DNA of 64,000 bases from JAJFHI01 sp050633705 (GCA_050633705.1 JBOEGZ010000007.1:1-64000), one strand, 5' to 3'. Counted from the first letter of the stretch, positions 26,394-35,688 are shown. Numbers and translations are program-made. Notes: generated by a model not told the origin, from the sequence alone.

Positions 26394-26774
26394 GTGACAC
26401 CGGTTAGTCTTTTTGATCTTGCGACCCGGCACAACGATTGGCTGGCAGTTCGCCAACGCGTTGTTGCCGAAAATGTAGCTAATGCGAATACCCCAGGATA
26501 CGCCGCTAAGACTGTGGAACCATTTGATTCTGTCTTGGAGTCTCAGAGTGTGCTCCTCAACCAGACTTCAGGGCGGCACATGGCTGCGTCAAGTCAATCC
26601 TATGGGAGCTACGTTACCGAATCAAAGGACACCTGGCAGGTCAAGCACTCGGGAAATACCGTTAGCGTTGAACAAGAGATGATAGAAGGAAGCTCGATCA
26701 AGAGTGCCTATTCGCTGAATGTGAATGTCATGCAGGCATTTCATAGAATGCTTCTATCGGCAGTTAGGAGTTGA
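26394..26774 (+). CDS. flgB: Proximal rod protein FlgB
   Basis: The 126-residue protein starts at GTG 26394 after AGAGGTG. Signature elements are RVVAENVANANTPGYAAKTVEPF near the N-terminus and the C-terminal VEQEMIEGSSIKSAYSLNVNVMQAFHRMLLSAV. It forms the innermost rod. It starts a tight series of overlapping genes (flgB to fliP), so translation along this operon is likely coupled. Confidence 0.93.
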   Translation: MTPVSLFDLATRHNDWLAVRQRVVAENVANANTPGYAAKTVEPFDSVLESQSVLLNQTSGRHMAASSQSYGSYVTESKDTWQVKHSGNTVSVEQEMIEGSSIKSAYSLNVNVMQAFHRMLLSAVRS

Positions 26775-26776
26775 TC

Positions 26777-27196
26777 GTGATAGATAGTCTCAAAGCTTCG
26801 ATGATTACGGCTGCTTCAGCAATTGAGGCTCAGTCAACTCGCTTGCGTGTCGCCTCTGAAAATTTGGCGAACGCACAATCAACCGGCAATACGCCAGGTT
26901 CAGATCCATATGCGCGTAAGACGGTTAGCTTTTCTAGTCAGCTAGATGAGGTGACTGGGGTCAACAAATTGATCGTCGGTTCGATTAGTGCTGACGATGC
27001 TCCTTTTCGTGTTGAGAGCAACCCATCTCATCCGGCGGCCGACGAAAACGGCAATGTAAAACTGCCGAATGTTAATGTCCTGATGGAAATGGCTGACATG
27101 CGTGAAACCAACCGTTCCTATGAAGCAAATCTTCAAGTGGTCAAACAAGCGCGAGAGCTTGTTTCAATGACGATTGACCTGTTGAGGAGTCGCTAA
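26777..27196 (+). CDS. flgC: Proximal rod protein FlgC
   Basis: The 139-residue protein is read from GTG 26777, which has AGGAG (26766-26770) at six bases; an in-frame TTG at 26771 directly abuts that ribosome site and is unlikely to be used. The N-terminal SASAIEAQSTR-type helix (ASAIEAQSTRLRVASENLANAQSTGNTPG) and the C-terminal NVLMEMADMRETNRSYEANLQVVKQARELVSMTIDLLR are typical FlgC. Its stop shares one base with the fliE ATG. Confidence 0.92.
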   Translation: MIDSLKASMITAASAIEAQSTRLRVASENLANAQSTGNTPGSDPYARKTVSFSSQLDEVTGVNKLIVGSISADDAPFRVESNPSHPAADENGNVKLPNVNVLMEMADMRETNRSYEANLQVVKQARELVSMTIDLLRSR

Positions 27197-27528
27197 TGAT
27201 TGATGCAATTTCCAATTCTATTCCGCTAGTTAGTGCAGATAAAACTTCCGCACCAATTGGTCCCAATTCACTTGTAGATGTGCCAGGAATTGCTCCAACG
27301 CAAAAGGCCACGAATGACTTTAGCGCAGTTGTTGCCGATGTATTTGACTCATCCATTGAGGCGCTGAGATCAGGAGAGGCTGCGGCGACTGCTGGCATTC
27401 AGGGCAAAGCATCAATGCAGACTGTCGTTCAGTCAGTAATGGAAGCTGAGCAAACTCTACAAGTAGGTATTGCCGTTCGCAACAAGGTGGTCGAAGCATA
27501 TCTCGAAATAAGTCGAATGGCTATCTGA
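27196..27528 (+). CDS. fliE: Basal-body adaptor protein FliE
   Basis: The 110-residue protein shows the FliE C-terminal signature (GKASMQTVVQSVMEAEQTLQVGIAVRNKVVEAYLEISRMAI). FliE joins the MS ring to the rod and is an early export substrate. It overlaps the flgC stop by one base and is 11 bases ahead of flgG. Confidence 0.92.
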   Translation: MIDAISNSIPLVSADKTSAPIGPNSLVDVPGIAPTQKATNDFSAVVADVFDSSIEALRSGEAAATAGIQGKASMQTVVQSVMEAEQTLQVGIAVRNKVVEAYLEISRMAI

Positions 27529-27539
27529 AGGAAGTTCTT

Positions 27540-28328
27540 ATGAGAGCACTTGCAATCGCAGCTACTGGCATGACAGCACAACAGCTCAATACAGAAGTTG
27601 TCGCCAACAATATTTCGAACATCAGCACAACAGGTTTTAAGAGAGCCCGAGCAGAGTTTGCCGATCTTCTTTATCAAGCTGAACGCGTTGCCGGAACTTC
27701 CAATCGCGGCGGCAGTGGTCCAATTCCAGAAGGCGCACAGGTCGGTCTCGGTGTGCGGTCTGTTGCCGTGCGAAACGTTCATTTACAAGGCGCTCTAACA
27801 AATACAGGTAATAAACTCGATCTTGCTTTGAATGGTCGCGGATGGTTTCAGGTGGCAAGTCCGGATGGCGAAACATTTTATACCCGCGCTGGTGCATTCA
27901 ATAGAAATGCAGATGGGGAGCTGGTCACGCTTGATGGTAACCGCGTGGAGCCTAACATCACGTTTCCAAGCACCACGACCGAAGTCATCATAAATGAAAG
28001 TGGCCAAGTCTACGCACGCACAAGCAGAACTGAGGAGCCTCAGTTGCTCGGGCAACTTTCTCTTGCAACATTTGCAAATGAAGCAGGGCTTGAACCACTT
28101 GGTGGTAACCTATTTCGGGAGACGACTGCCTCGGGAAGCGCGACGACTGCCGTCGCTGGTAGTGCCGCTGTTGGGACAATTCATCAAGGACATCTAGAGA
28201 GTTCGAATGTTGATCCAGTTCGAGAAATTACCGATTTGATTCAGGCGCAACGTTCCTACGAAATGAATTCGAAAGTTATCCAGGCCGTCGATGATATGTT
28301 CGGCACCATCGCAAAGGGAATCCGATGA
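27540..28328 (+). CDS. flgG: Distal rod protein FlgG
   Basis: The 262-residue protein begins MRALAIAATGMTAQQLNTEVVANNISNISTTGFKRARAEF and ends with the helix EITDLIQAQRSYEMNSKVIQAVDDMFG. Residues about 40-60 (LLYQAERVAGTSNRGG) form the rod-specific straightening insertion that separates FlgG from FlgE. It forms the distal rod. GAAGGAAG lies just upstream. The end overlaps flgA by four bases. Confidence 0.95.
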   Translation: MRALAIAATGMTAQQLNTEVVANNISNISTTGFKRARAEFADLLYQAERVAGTSNRGGSGPIPEGAQVGLGVRSVAVRNVHLQGALTNTGNKLDLALNGRGWFQVASPDGETFYTRAGAFNRNADGELVTLDGNRVEPNITFPSTTTEVIINESGQVYARTSRTEEPQLLGQLSLATFANEAGLEPLGGNLFRETTASGSATTAVAGSAAVGTIHQGHLESSNVDPVREITDLIQAQRSYEMNSKVIQAVDDMFGTIAKGIR

Positions 28329-28825
28329 TTCCGCTTCGCGACATGGTGCGTCAAGTGGCATCGAAGTTATTCTTTTTCATCTTGTTTGGCGTAAGTGGAA
28401 CAATTCCATTTTTCAACACCGCCCAAGCTGGCCGCATTGTTTCACTACCTGTTGCGAATATTGTTCTCTACCCCGGAGACTCAATAACGAATTCAGTATT
28501 GAAGATGCGAAAATTTAGATCGCGCAAACTGGAAAGATTACCAGTAATTCGGGATGTATCACAATTGAGAGGTCGCGTTGCCCTGCGGACAATTTTGCCC
28601 GGCAAGCCAATTTTCCTCAACAGCGTCGGCATTCCAGATGTGATTAAGAAAGGAAGTCTTGTTCTCGTCGAATTCAAAGTTGGTTCTTTGACAATTTCGA
28701 GCCGTGCTAGCGCACTACAGTCTGGAAAGACTGGTGAAATGATCACGTTGCGAAATATCGAAACGGGCCGTGTTATTTCTGGGCGAGTTGGGCATGATAA
28801 AATTGTAAGGGTTGACGGGAAATGA
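28325..28825 (+). CDS. flgA: P-ring chaperone FlgA, short form
   Basis: The 166-residue protein has a hydrophobic N-terminal segment (about 12-32, ASKLFFFILFGVSGTIPFF) that can serve as a signal for export to the periplasm, then a SAF-type domain (LRTILPGKPIFLNSVGIP; VRTGS-like VEFKVGSLTISSRASALQSGKTGEMITLRNIETGRVISGRV). FlgA assists folding of FlgI into the P ring. It is shorter than enterobacterial FlgA (about 220), as in other rhizobia. Four-base overlaps link it to flgG and flgI. Confidence 0.88.
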   Translation: MIPLRDMVRQVASKLFFFILFGVSGTIPFFNTAQAGRIVSLPVANIVLYPGDSITNSVLKMRKFRSRKLERLPVIRDVSQLRGRVALRTILPGKPIFLNSVGIPDVIKKGSLVLVEFKVGSLTISSRASALQSGKTGEMITLRNIETGRVISGRVGHDKIVRVDGK

Positions 28826-29922
28826 GATTTATCTCGTTAGTTTTTTTACTCTGTACTGTGACGCATTCAATTGCTGAGGCTGGGACACGTCTTAAAGACA
28901 TAACCACCGTTGCAGGAGTTCGAACGAATCAACTTGTTGGATATGGATTGGTCATCGGATTGAACGGCACGGGTGACAGCTTGCGCAGTTCACCGTTTAC
29001 CGGCCAAAGTCTGAAATCCATGCTCGATAGCATGGGGATCAATATTCGTGGGCAAGATGTTCGAACACGCAACATAGCAGCAGTTATTGTAACTGCAGAA
29101 CTTCCACCGTTTCAAGGACGGGGATCACGGATTGACGTCACCGTCTCGTCATTGGGAGATGCGACGTCACTCGTTGGCGGTTCTCTTGTTATGAGTCCGC
29201 TTTCTGGTGCGGATAAACATGTTTACGCTGTTGCACAGGGGGCTGTTGCTTCCTCAGGTGTTGTTGCAGAAGGACGAGCAGACAGACTTACAAGCGGTGT
29301 GCCAACTAGTGGACGTATCCCCAATGGTGCTCTCGTTGAACGAGAATCTCCGCCCGTCGTCGGCCATAGAGATCAAATTATTCTAGAGCTTCGAAACCCA
29401 GACTTTTCAACCGCAGTCAAAGTTTCACAAGCAATTAATTCGTTTACGCGGTATAAGTTTAAACGTTCACTTGCTCGCGAGAGAGACGCTCGGTCCATTT
29501 CCATCCGTATTCCAAGGGGTGTAACGACGACCCGATATCTCGCTATGTTGGGTGACCTGGAAGTTGTTCCTGACACGCCTGCGCGCATCGTTGTGGATGA
29601 GCGGACAGGGACGATTGTGATTGGTAAAGACGTTCAAATATCGACTGTTGCCGTCGTGCATGGATCAGTTGTCGTCAGGGTGACTGAAGATGAGAGGGTA
29701 TCACAACCGGCTCCCTTTTCTGATGGAGTGACGGTCGTTTCGCCTCAGACGGAAGTTGCTGCTAGGCAGAATGGCGGTGACCTTTCGATCGTTAAGGGCA
29801 ATAATCTCAAAACACTTGTCAATGGTCTTAATCGGATCGGATTGAAACCGACTGGAATCATAGCGATTTTGCAAGCGATCAAGTCGTCAGGTGCGCTTCA
29901 GGCCGATTTGGTGGTGCAATGA
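28822..29922 (+). CDS. flgI: Flagellar P-ring protein FlgI
   Basis: The 366-residue protein has a signal peptide (about 1-20, LVFLLCTVTHSIAEA) and strong FlgI motifs: RLKDITTVAGVRTNQLVGYGLVIGLNGTGDS, NIAAVIVTAELPPF, RIDVTVSSLGDATSLVGGSL and VVHGSVVVRVTE. It polymerises around the rod in the peptidoglycan layer. The four-base overlap with motE downstream is preserved. Confidence 0.95.
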   Translation: MRFISLVFLLCTVTHSIAEAGTRLKDITTVAGVRTNQLVGYGLVIGLNGTGDSLRSSPFTGQSLKSMLDSMGINIRGQDVRTRNIAAVIVTAELPPFQGRGSRIDVTVSSLGDATSLVGGSLVMSPLSGADKHVYAVAQGAVASSGVVAEGRADRLTSGVPTSGRIPNGALVERESPPVVGHRDQIILELRNPDFSTAVKVSQAINSFTRYKFKRSLARERDARSISIRIPRGVTTTRYLAMLGDLEVVPDTPARIVVDERTGTIVIGKDVQISTVAVVHGSVVVRVTEDERVSQPAPFSDGVTVVSPQTEVAARQNGGDLSIVKGNNLKTLVNGLNRIGLKPTGIIAILQAIKSSGALQADLVVQ

Positions 29923-30728
29923 ACGGGCTACTTAAGACATTTGACGAAGCATCGAACCGCGCAAATGCGGTTCGTATTTTGGGTTACGCTTCAATTTCGT
30001 TGTTCATTTGTCTGTTTGAAATTTCTTCCAAAGCCAATGCTCAATCCGCTTTTCCTCAAGACGTGTGGGCTGCAGAATTAATTGAAATCGAATTACCAAG
30101 ATATCAGCCGAAAAAATCGGCAGATAAACCTAACCACTCGTCGGACGAGGGTGGCGGTTTTGACTACAGTAGAATTCTTTTGCCTGTTCGCAATCCTAAG
30201 CGGTTAATTCTAAAGGTCAAAGCGCCTGCTGAAACGATGATTACAACTGGCGGGATTAAGAAAAAAAACAAAGCCAGAAAGCTTGAACTTCCAAAGACAA
30301 AAATTGCGAGAGACTATTGCATTTCATTGACTGACGACGCGAAAAACGCACGTCTTGAATGGCAGAAAAGAGACTTGGAAAAAGTCAAAAAGCAGGTTGA
30401 AGCGAGCAGCAACGAACTCAAGAAAAAAATCTCAGAATTAGAAAAATGGTTTGACCGGCGTTCCATGATTGCGAAGGATTATGAAAAACGCCTCCAACAT
30501 ATCTACAAACAGATGCAGCCTGACAATGCAGCCAATCAGTTGGGGGCAATGAAGACTGGTATTGCAAAGAACATTTTATTGCAACTTGGGCCTAGCGAAG
30601 CGGCTGCTATCCTTGATGAAATGGAGCCAACGAAAGCTGCTGCACTTACATCATTTATTGCGATGGAGGCCAGAAATTTTGCCAAACAATCGAAGGCGGC
30701 AAAGGCTTTGGCTGGCAATTTGCAATGA
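29919..30728 (+). CDS. motE: MotE-like periplasmic motor protein / MotC chaperone
   Basis: The 269-residue protein has an N-terminal hydrophobic signal-like segment (about 20-42), a basic linker, a long coiled coil (about 140-185) and a C-terminal MgtE N-domain-like part (LGAMKTGIAKNILLQLGPSEAAAILDEMEPTKAAALTSF). In Sinorhizobium MotE occupies the same place between flgI and flgH and is a periplasmic chaperone for MotC. The presence of motC in this window supports the call. It overlaps flgI and flgH by four bases each. Confidence 0.82.
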   Translation: MNGLLKTFDEASNRANAVRILGYASISLFICLFEISSKANAQSAFPQDVWAAELIEIELPRYQPKKSADKPNHSSDEGGGFDYSRILLPVRNPKRLILKVKAPAETMITTGGIKKKNKARKLELPKTKIARDYCISLTDDAKNARLEWQKRDLEKVKKQVEASSNELKKKISELEKWFDRRSMIAKDYEKRLQHIYKQMQPDNAANQLGAMKTGIAKNILLQLGPSEAAAILDEMEPTKAAALTSFIAMEARNFAKQSKAAKALAGNLQ

Positions 30729-31444
30729 AGAATATGGCAACGATATTGTTTTTATTTGTCGCAGCTTTTTTGTGTGGCTGTGCTGCGAACCCGAGGGATA
30801 TTGGTGTTGCTCCAGCTATGACACCGATTGGTGAAGGGCTCGTGCAAGAAACAGCATCGATACCCATTTCAGATAATTATGGAGAAAAATTTGTATCCGG
30901 ATCGACTTGGAGGGACGATGGACAGGACCTTTTCAGAGACCCTCGTGCGCGGAGAAAAGGTGACATCCTGACGGTCGAGATATCGATTAAAGACAAAGCT
31001 TCTCTGGACAATTCATCAAATCGCTCGCGGGATTCAACTGGAGGTGTTGGGGCTAATATCGATTTTTCCGGCACAACCAAGTTCTTTAAAGCAAATGGAG
31101 CTGCTGCCCTCGACGTCGATTATAATGGCAATACTGAGACGAAGGGCAGTGGCACGATAAATCGGTCGGAAAGTATTGAACTTCTTGTTGCAGCAATTGT
31201 CGTTGATGTTCTGCCGAATGGGAATCTCTTGGTTAGTGGAAGCCAAGAAGTTCGAGTGAACTACGAACTCCGTGAATTGCGTGTTTCCGGGATTGTTCGA
31301 CCTAAAGACATTCTGACGGATAATAGAATTTCGTACGATAAGATCGCAGAAGCGCGAATTGACTACGGTGGACGCGGTCGCTTGTCGGAAGTGCAACAAC
31401 CTGCCTGGGGGCAACAAATCTTTGATCTCATCACACCATTTTAG
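30725..31444 (+). CDS. flgH: Flagellar L-ring lipoprotein FlgH
   Basis: The 239-residue protein has a lipoprotein signal with lipobox FLCGC (cysteine at about residue 19) and FlgH motifs: LFRDPRARRKGDILTVEISIKDKASLDN, LLVAAIVVDVLPNGNLLVSGSQEVRVNYELRELRVSGIVRPKDI and the C-terminal QQIFDLITPF. It forms the L ring in the outer membrane. It overlaps motE upstream; fliL follows after 28 bases. Confidence 0.95.
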   Translation: MKNMATILFLFVAAFLCGCAANPRDIGVAPAMTPIGEGLVQETASIPISDNYGEKFVSGSTWRDDGQDLFRDPRARRKGDILTVEISIKDKASLDNSSNRSRDSTGGVGANIDFSGTTKFFKANGAAALDVDYNGNTETKGSGTINRSESIELLVAAIVVDVLPNGNLLVSGSQEVRVNYELRELRVSGIVRPKDILTDNRISYDKIAEARIDYGGRGRLSEVQQPAWGQQIFDLITPF

Positions 31445-31472
31445 TTAGAGACGACAATAGGGGCTGCTGAAG

Positions 31473-31976
31473 TTGTCTGAAAAAGGGGAAAAAACAGGTA
31501 AGAGTAGCAGTGTCCCATTCATGATTGGAATGGTCGTAGTGACACTGATTGCCGCTGGCGGGGGCGTTGGAATGTCATTGTTGACACCGCATTCTCAAGA
31601 AAGTGAGCATGCTACGCAGAGAACTTCTGATGAGCCTGAAAAGGAAAAAAGCGACAACGAAGAGTCAGAAGAAGAGAATAAGAAATCCGTTTTGATACCA
31701 TTGCGACCGATCATAACGAATATAGGAAATAAGTCGAAAACACTGATCCGGATCGAGTCCGTACTTGTCTTTAAAGCTGAACATTCAGGCACTGCAGATT
31801 ATATCGCAGATAAAGTTGCCGAAGATATTTTGGTTTATTTGAAAACGATATCGTTGAGCGACATAGAGGGCGCATCAGGACTTGTAAACTTAATCGACGA
31901 TTTGAATGCTCGAGTTGTGGCGCGTAGCGAAGACCACGTTTCAGAAATACTTATTCAGTCATTGGTGGTCGAATGA
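31473..31976 (+). CDS. fliL: Flagellar basal-body protein FliL
   Basis: The 167-residue protein starts at TTG 31473. It has a single membrane helix (about 16-38, PFMIGMVVVTLIAAGGGVGM), an acidic linker (about 45-68) and a periplasmic stomatin-like domain ending DDLNARVVARSEDHVSEILIQSLVVE. FliL surrounds the stator and supports torque. It overlaps fliP by four bases. Compare the FliL-like protein at 18334. Confidence 0.88.
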   Translation: MSEKGEKTGKSSSVPFMIGMVVVTLIAAGGGVGMSLLTPHSQESEHATQRTSDEPEKEKSDNEESEEENKKSVLIPLRPIITNIGNKSKTLIRIESVLVFKAEHSGTADYIADKVAEDILVYLKTISLSDIEGASGLVNLIDDLNARVVARSEDHVSEILIQSLVVE

Positions 31977-32725
31977 TGATCGCACGATTTATCGCTACAA
32001 TGGTTTTCTTAATGCTGTCGATGAATGATGTTCATGCTCAGCAACTGGGGATTGACCTGTCGCCAGCAGCAGGCGATGGCGCGACAAGTTCGCGTATCAT
32101 ACAACTAATAATCGGAATGACGGTTCTATCGGTAGCACCCGGGCTACTGATCATGCTTACGACATTCACAAGATTTACGATTGTCCTATCATTTTTGCGA
32201 GCTGGCCTAGGTCTGCAAACGACTCCAGCAAATCTAGTTTTGATAAGCTTGGCTCTATTTATGACGTTTTACGTCATGTCACCGACGTTTGACAAAGCGT
32301 GGCAAAATGGCGTTAGTCCGCTGCTGGAAAACAAAATATCTGAGAAAGAAGCGTATGTAAAAGTCGCCGAACCTTTTCGCAGCTTTATGGTCGCAAATGT
32401 TCGACCAAAGGATCTTGCTCTGTTTCAAGATTTAGCTAGGGAACAGTTCGGAGGAGATACAACAGCGTATGATCTCGACACGATCGAAATGCGTATTTTG
32501 GTGCCGGCATTCATGATTTCAGAATTGAGACGGGGATTTGAAATCGGTTTCCTCGTGATACTGCCCTTTCTTGTTATTGACATGGTTGTTGCTACAATCA
32601 CCATGTCTATGGGAATGATGATGTTACCTCCTACAGTTTTATCCCTTCCATTAAAGATTCTTTTCTTTGTCTTGATTGATGGTTGGAATTTACTGGTAGG
32701 CGGACTTATCAGGTCCGTCGTATGA
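31973..32725 (+). CDS. fliP: Flagellar export gate protein FliP
   Basis: The 250-residue protein has a cleavable signal peptide (about 1-22, ending VHAQQ) and the FliP signatures LTTFTRFTIVLSFLRAGLGLQTTPANLVLISLALFMTFYVMSP and GFEIGFLVILPFLVIDMVVATITMSMGMMMLPPTVLSLPLKILFFVLIDGWNLLVGGL. Five FliP subunits build the core of the gate with FliQ and FliR. Two ATGs occur in tandem; the first overlaps fliL. It ends the run of overlapping genes before the flagellin. Confidence 0.95.
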   Translation: MMIARFIATMVFLMLSMNDVHAQQLGIDLSPAAGDGATSSRIIQLIIGMTVLSVAPGLLIMLTTFTRFTIVLSFLRAGLGLQTTPANLVLISLALFMTFYVMSPTFDKAWQNGVSPLLENKISEKEAYVKVAEPFRSFMVANVRPKDLALFQDLAREQFGGDTTAYDLDTIEMRILVPAFMISELRRGFEIGFLVILPFLVIDMVVATITMSMGMMMLPPTVLSLPLKILFFVLIDGWNLLVGGLIRSVV

Positions 32726-32786
32726 TTTCACGAAGGTTAATTAAAAAGTAAGTGATTTAGTCTATTCATCCCGTGTGGTGAGAAGC

Positions 32787-32818
32787 GGCTGTCCTTCAGC
32801 CTGTGGGCATGATGCCGT
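32787..32818 (+). promoter_or_regulatory. Flagellin leader hairpins (element shared with the second flagellin)
   Basis: Two small hairpins lie in the leader of the first flagellin gene. GGCTG (32787-32791) pairs with CAGCC (32797-32801), and GGCATGATGCC (32806-32816) is an inverted repeat around one G. The 13 bases GGCATGATGCCGT at 32806-32818 recur at 46718-46730 before the second flagellin, both ending exactly 61 bases before ATG. Since flbT is present and FlbT is known in Caulobacter to work through the flagellin leader, this is a candidate site for that control. Confidence 0.5.
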
Positions 32819-32879
32819 CCTCGCTATACCGGATCGCCCGGCATGTCCCAGAGTTAATTATTAAAAGGGACACTTCCTT

Positions 32880-33809
32880 ATGACTAGTATCAATACAAAC
32901 GTAGCTGCAATGACAGCTTTGCAGTCGCTGAACCAAACCAACAAATCATTGGAAATGACACAAGACCGTATTTCAACGGGACTTCGTGTTGGCTCTGCTC
33001 AAGACAACGCAGCTTATTGGTCAATTGCAACAACGATGCGGTCTGACAACTCAGCGCTGTCAACGGTTCAAGACGCACTTGGTCTTGGCGCAGCAACCGT
33101 AGACGTGGCTTCTACCGGTATGGAAGCAGCAATTGATATTACAACACAGATTAAGAGCAAACTCGTTGCGGCTGCTCAGCCAGGCATCGACCGTACCAAA
33201 GTACAGGCTGAAATCACTGAGCTTCAAAACCAATTGGTCAGTGTTACAGACTCAGCTTCTTTCTCTGGTCAAAACTTCCTGTCTGTTGATTCCAACGCAG
33301 CAGGATACAATGCCACTCGGTCAGTCGTATCTTCGTTCACGCGTGATGCTGCAGGTGCAGTATCTGTTGGAACGATTGATATCGATGTTTCCGCCACAGC
33401 ACTGTTCGATGCAAACGCTGCAGCATCAGGTATTCTTGACACTGAAAGCACAACGACAAATGGTGCTGTGAACTACAGTGTTGCAAACCTTGATATTTCG
33501 GCGCTGACTGACTCTGCCGCCGATCTTGCCGACCTTGCGGAGATCATTTCCACAGTTGATGGTGCAATCACCTCTATGACAACTGCTGCTAGTGACCTGG
33601 GCGCACAACGCTCACGCGTTGACATGCAGAATGACTTCGTTTCGAATCTGATGGATGCCATTGAACGCGGTGTTGGTGCCCTTGTAGATGCCGACATGAA
33701 CGAAGAGTCGACACGCTTGCAGGCTCTTCAGGTTCAGCAGCAGCTCGGTGTTCAGGCCATGAGCATTGCAAACCAGTCAAGTCAGTCGATACTATCGCTG
33801 TTTAGATAG
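32880..33809 (+). CDS. Flagellin A (filament subunit)
   Basis: The 309-residue protein has typical flagellin ends: MTSINTNVAAMTALQSLNQTN at the start with TQDRISTGLRVGSAQDNAAYWSIA, and DADMNEESTRLQALQVQQQLGVQAMSIANQSSQSILSLF at the C-terminus. The variable middle (about 140-220) is short and acidic with no sign of a long D2/D3 region. It is an export substrate that forms the filament. It follows fliP after 154 bases with its own leader and a strong terminator, so it is probably also transcribed by itself. The paralogue is at 46792. Confidence 0.95.
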   Translation: MTSINTNVAAMTALQSLNQTNKSLEMTQDRISTGLRVGSAQDNAAYWSIATTMRSDNSALSTVQDALGLGAATVDVASTGMEAAIDITTQIKSKLVAAAQPGIDRTKVQAEITELQNQLVSVTDSASFSGQNFLSVDSNAAGYNATRSVVSSFTRDAAGAVSVGTIDIDVSATALFDANAAASGILDTESTTTNGAVNYSVANLDISALTDSAADLADLAEIISTVDGAITSMTTAASDLGAQRSRVDMQNDFVSNLMDAIERGVGALVDADMNEESTRLQALQVQQQLGVQAMSIANQSSQSILSLFR

Positions 33810-33830
33810 ATCTAGGCACATATTGAAGGA

Positions 33831-33868
33831 AATTGGCCACGCGGCTCCCAGCGTGGCCAATTTTTTTT
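33831..33868 (+). terminator. Rho-independent terminator after flagellin A
   Basis: AATTGGCCACGC (33831-33842) pairs perfectly with GCGTGGCCAATT (33851-33862) around an 8-base loop and is followed by eight T (33861-33868). This is the clearest intrinsic terminator of the window and separates the flagellin from the fliF operon. Confidence 0.92.
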
Positions 33869-33930
33869 GACAACTCTCACGCAAGGTCACGTCCGTACTA
33901 TTGACGCAAGTCTAAGAGATTCTTGAGGGA

Positions 33931-35688
33931 TTGCGTATGGATAGTCTAGCCATGCTTGACCAGTTCAGGTCTGGCCTTATTTCTTTGGGTGCAAAACGCC
34001 TTATTTTACTTGGTGCCACTGGTCTGACAGTGCTTGCTAGTATTATCGGAAGCGCATATTTCGTCTGGCAACCGGAACATACAACTCTATATGTCGGACT
34101 TGAATCCCGCGAAGCAAGTCGAATAGGTGCGGCGCTTTCAGAAGCTGGCATTCCATTTAGCGTCAACGCTGAAGGCACGAAAGTTGAAGTTGCACGAGCG
34201 GAAATAAATCGTGCGCGAATGATTTTGGCCGAGAAAGGTCTACCGGGGAGTGCCAACGCTGGATATGAGTTGTTCGACAATCTAGGCTCGATGGGCCTTA
34301 CGTCCTTTATGCAAGAAATAACCCGTTCGCGGGCGCTAGAGGGCGAGATTGTACGCACGCTACAATCCATGCGTGGAATTCGCGCAGCGCGCGTACATCT
34401 GGTCTTGCCAGACCGCAATTCTTTTCGTCGATTGCGAACCGAGCCAACAGCATCAGTGGTGCTTCGTGCGGCTCCTGGGTCTGAGATGCCGTCGCCGGAA
34501 GCGATCAGACATCTCGTTTCTGCTGCAGTTGCAGGGTTATCAGTCAATAACGTAAGTGTGCTCAGCACCGATGGGCGTGTCCTTGCAAGTGGTGGTTCGT
34601 CAGAGAGCATGCTCACTGGCAAACAGATTGACATGGAGAAAAATTTTGCCAATCAGTTGAAAGAAAAAATTCAACAAACATTGGCTCCTTATCTGGGATT
34701 AGGGAATTTCCGAGTAAGTGTTCTTGCGCGATTAAATGTAGACGAACAACAAAGTAAAGAGACGAAGTTTGATCCTGAAAACAAGGTAGAACGCTCGATC
34801 CGAACGATCAAAGATACAGGTTCTTCGCAAGACGTTGGAAATAATTCTGGTGTTGGCGTCGAAAGTAATATTCCGGAGCAAGAAGGCGAGTCGTCCACAG
34901 AGAATGTCTCGAAGAAAAATAGCGTTCGAAAAGAAGAGGTGCGAAACTTCGAAGTCAATTCTAAAGTCGTATCAATTTCGAGAAAGGGATATCGTGTTGA
35001 TCGTCTCTCGGTCGCAGTTGTCGTAAACAAAAAGCAGTTAGTCAAAACGTTAGGTGCAAACCCCTCAGACAAGGATGTAGATGGGCGCCTCCTCGAATTG
35101 AAGAAAATTGTCCAGGCAGCTTCTGGCGTGGAGGATGATCGAGGCGATGAATTGTCAGTCAATGCCGTGAATTTTTTGGGTGACAATGTTGACAGCGCGG
35201 AGATTTCGGGGCCGAGCTTTTTAGAACAAGCGATGCAGCACACAGGTAGCGTCGTAAAAAGTATCGCGCTTGTCTTGTTTGCCTTCCTTGTTGTGTGGTT
35301 CGGCTTGCGGCCTATTTCCAATAGCATTGCAGAAATTCCAGTCGCTCAATTACAAGCTCAGGAGTTAAGCACTTCTGAGATGCCCCAAGTTGTGGAAGGC
35401 GCGCAGACCGAGGGTGTCTTAAGTGATCAAACTGGCAAACCTCCAATATCATATCAGGATAATAAGACGGTAGCTGCACCGCTGGACGAGCAGCAACTAG
35501 CATCAGATCATTCAAAAATTTTGCCATCGCCGAAAGTTGATCAAGAAGATCCATTTAATGGGATTGTTTCTGAGTTAACCGATGGATTGAGACACGAGCC
35601 CGCTAATAGGCTTGCAAAGATCATTGCCGTTGATCAGCAGCGTGCAGCCGATGTCCTCAAGCAGTGGATGACTAAGGAGGAGGTTTAG
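33931..35688 (+). CDS. fliF: Flagellar MS-ring protein FliF
   Basis: The 585-residue protein has two membrane helices (about 20-45 and 440-462), a ring-building YscJ-like domain (TTLYVGLESREASRIGAALSEAGIPF; MILAEKGLPG; SFMQEITRSRALEGEIVRTLQSMRGIRAARVHLVLPD) and the C-terminal FliG-binding helix region (ELTDGLRHEPANRLAKIIAVDQQRAADVLKQWM). It founds the basal body in the inner membrane. The start is just after a TTGAGGG ribosome site. It leads the fliF-fliH-motB-motC-fliK unit. In Sinorhizobium visN/visR follow fliF; here they do not. Confidence 0.94.
   Translation: MRMDSLAMLDQFRSGLISLGAKRLILLGATGLTVLASIIGSAYFVWQPEHTTLYVGLESREASRIGAALSEAGIPFSVNAEGTKVEVARAEINRARMILAEKGLPGSANAGYELFDNLGSMGLTSFMQEITRSRALEGEIVRTLQSMRGIRAARVHLVLPDRNSFRRLRTEPTASVVLRAAPGSEMPSPEAIRHLVSAAVAGLSVNNVSVLSTDGRVLASGGSSESMLTGKQIDMEKNFANQLKEKIQQTLAPYLGLGNFRVSVLARLNVDEQQSKETKFDPENKVERSIRTIKDTGSSQDVGNNSGVGVESNIPEQEGESSTENVSKKNSVRKEEVRNFEVNSKVVSISRKGYRVDRLSVAVVVNKKQLVKTLGANPSDKDVDGRLLELKKIVQAASGVEDDRGDELSVNAVNFLGDNVDSAEISGPSFLEQAMQHTGSVVKSIALVLFAFLVVWFGLRPISNSIAEIPVAQLQAQELSTSEMPQVVEGAQTEGVLSDQTGKPPISYQDNKTVAAPLDEQQLASDHSKILPSPKVDQEDPFNGIVSELTDGLRHEPANRLAKIIAVDQQRAADVLKQWMTKEEV

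Noticed and set aside
32741..32870. Sigma-54 (-24/-12) promoter upstream of flagellin A
   Set aside because: No TGGC-N8-TTGC-type spacing could be found; the same holds for flagellin B.
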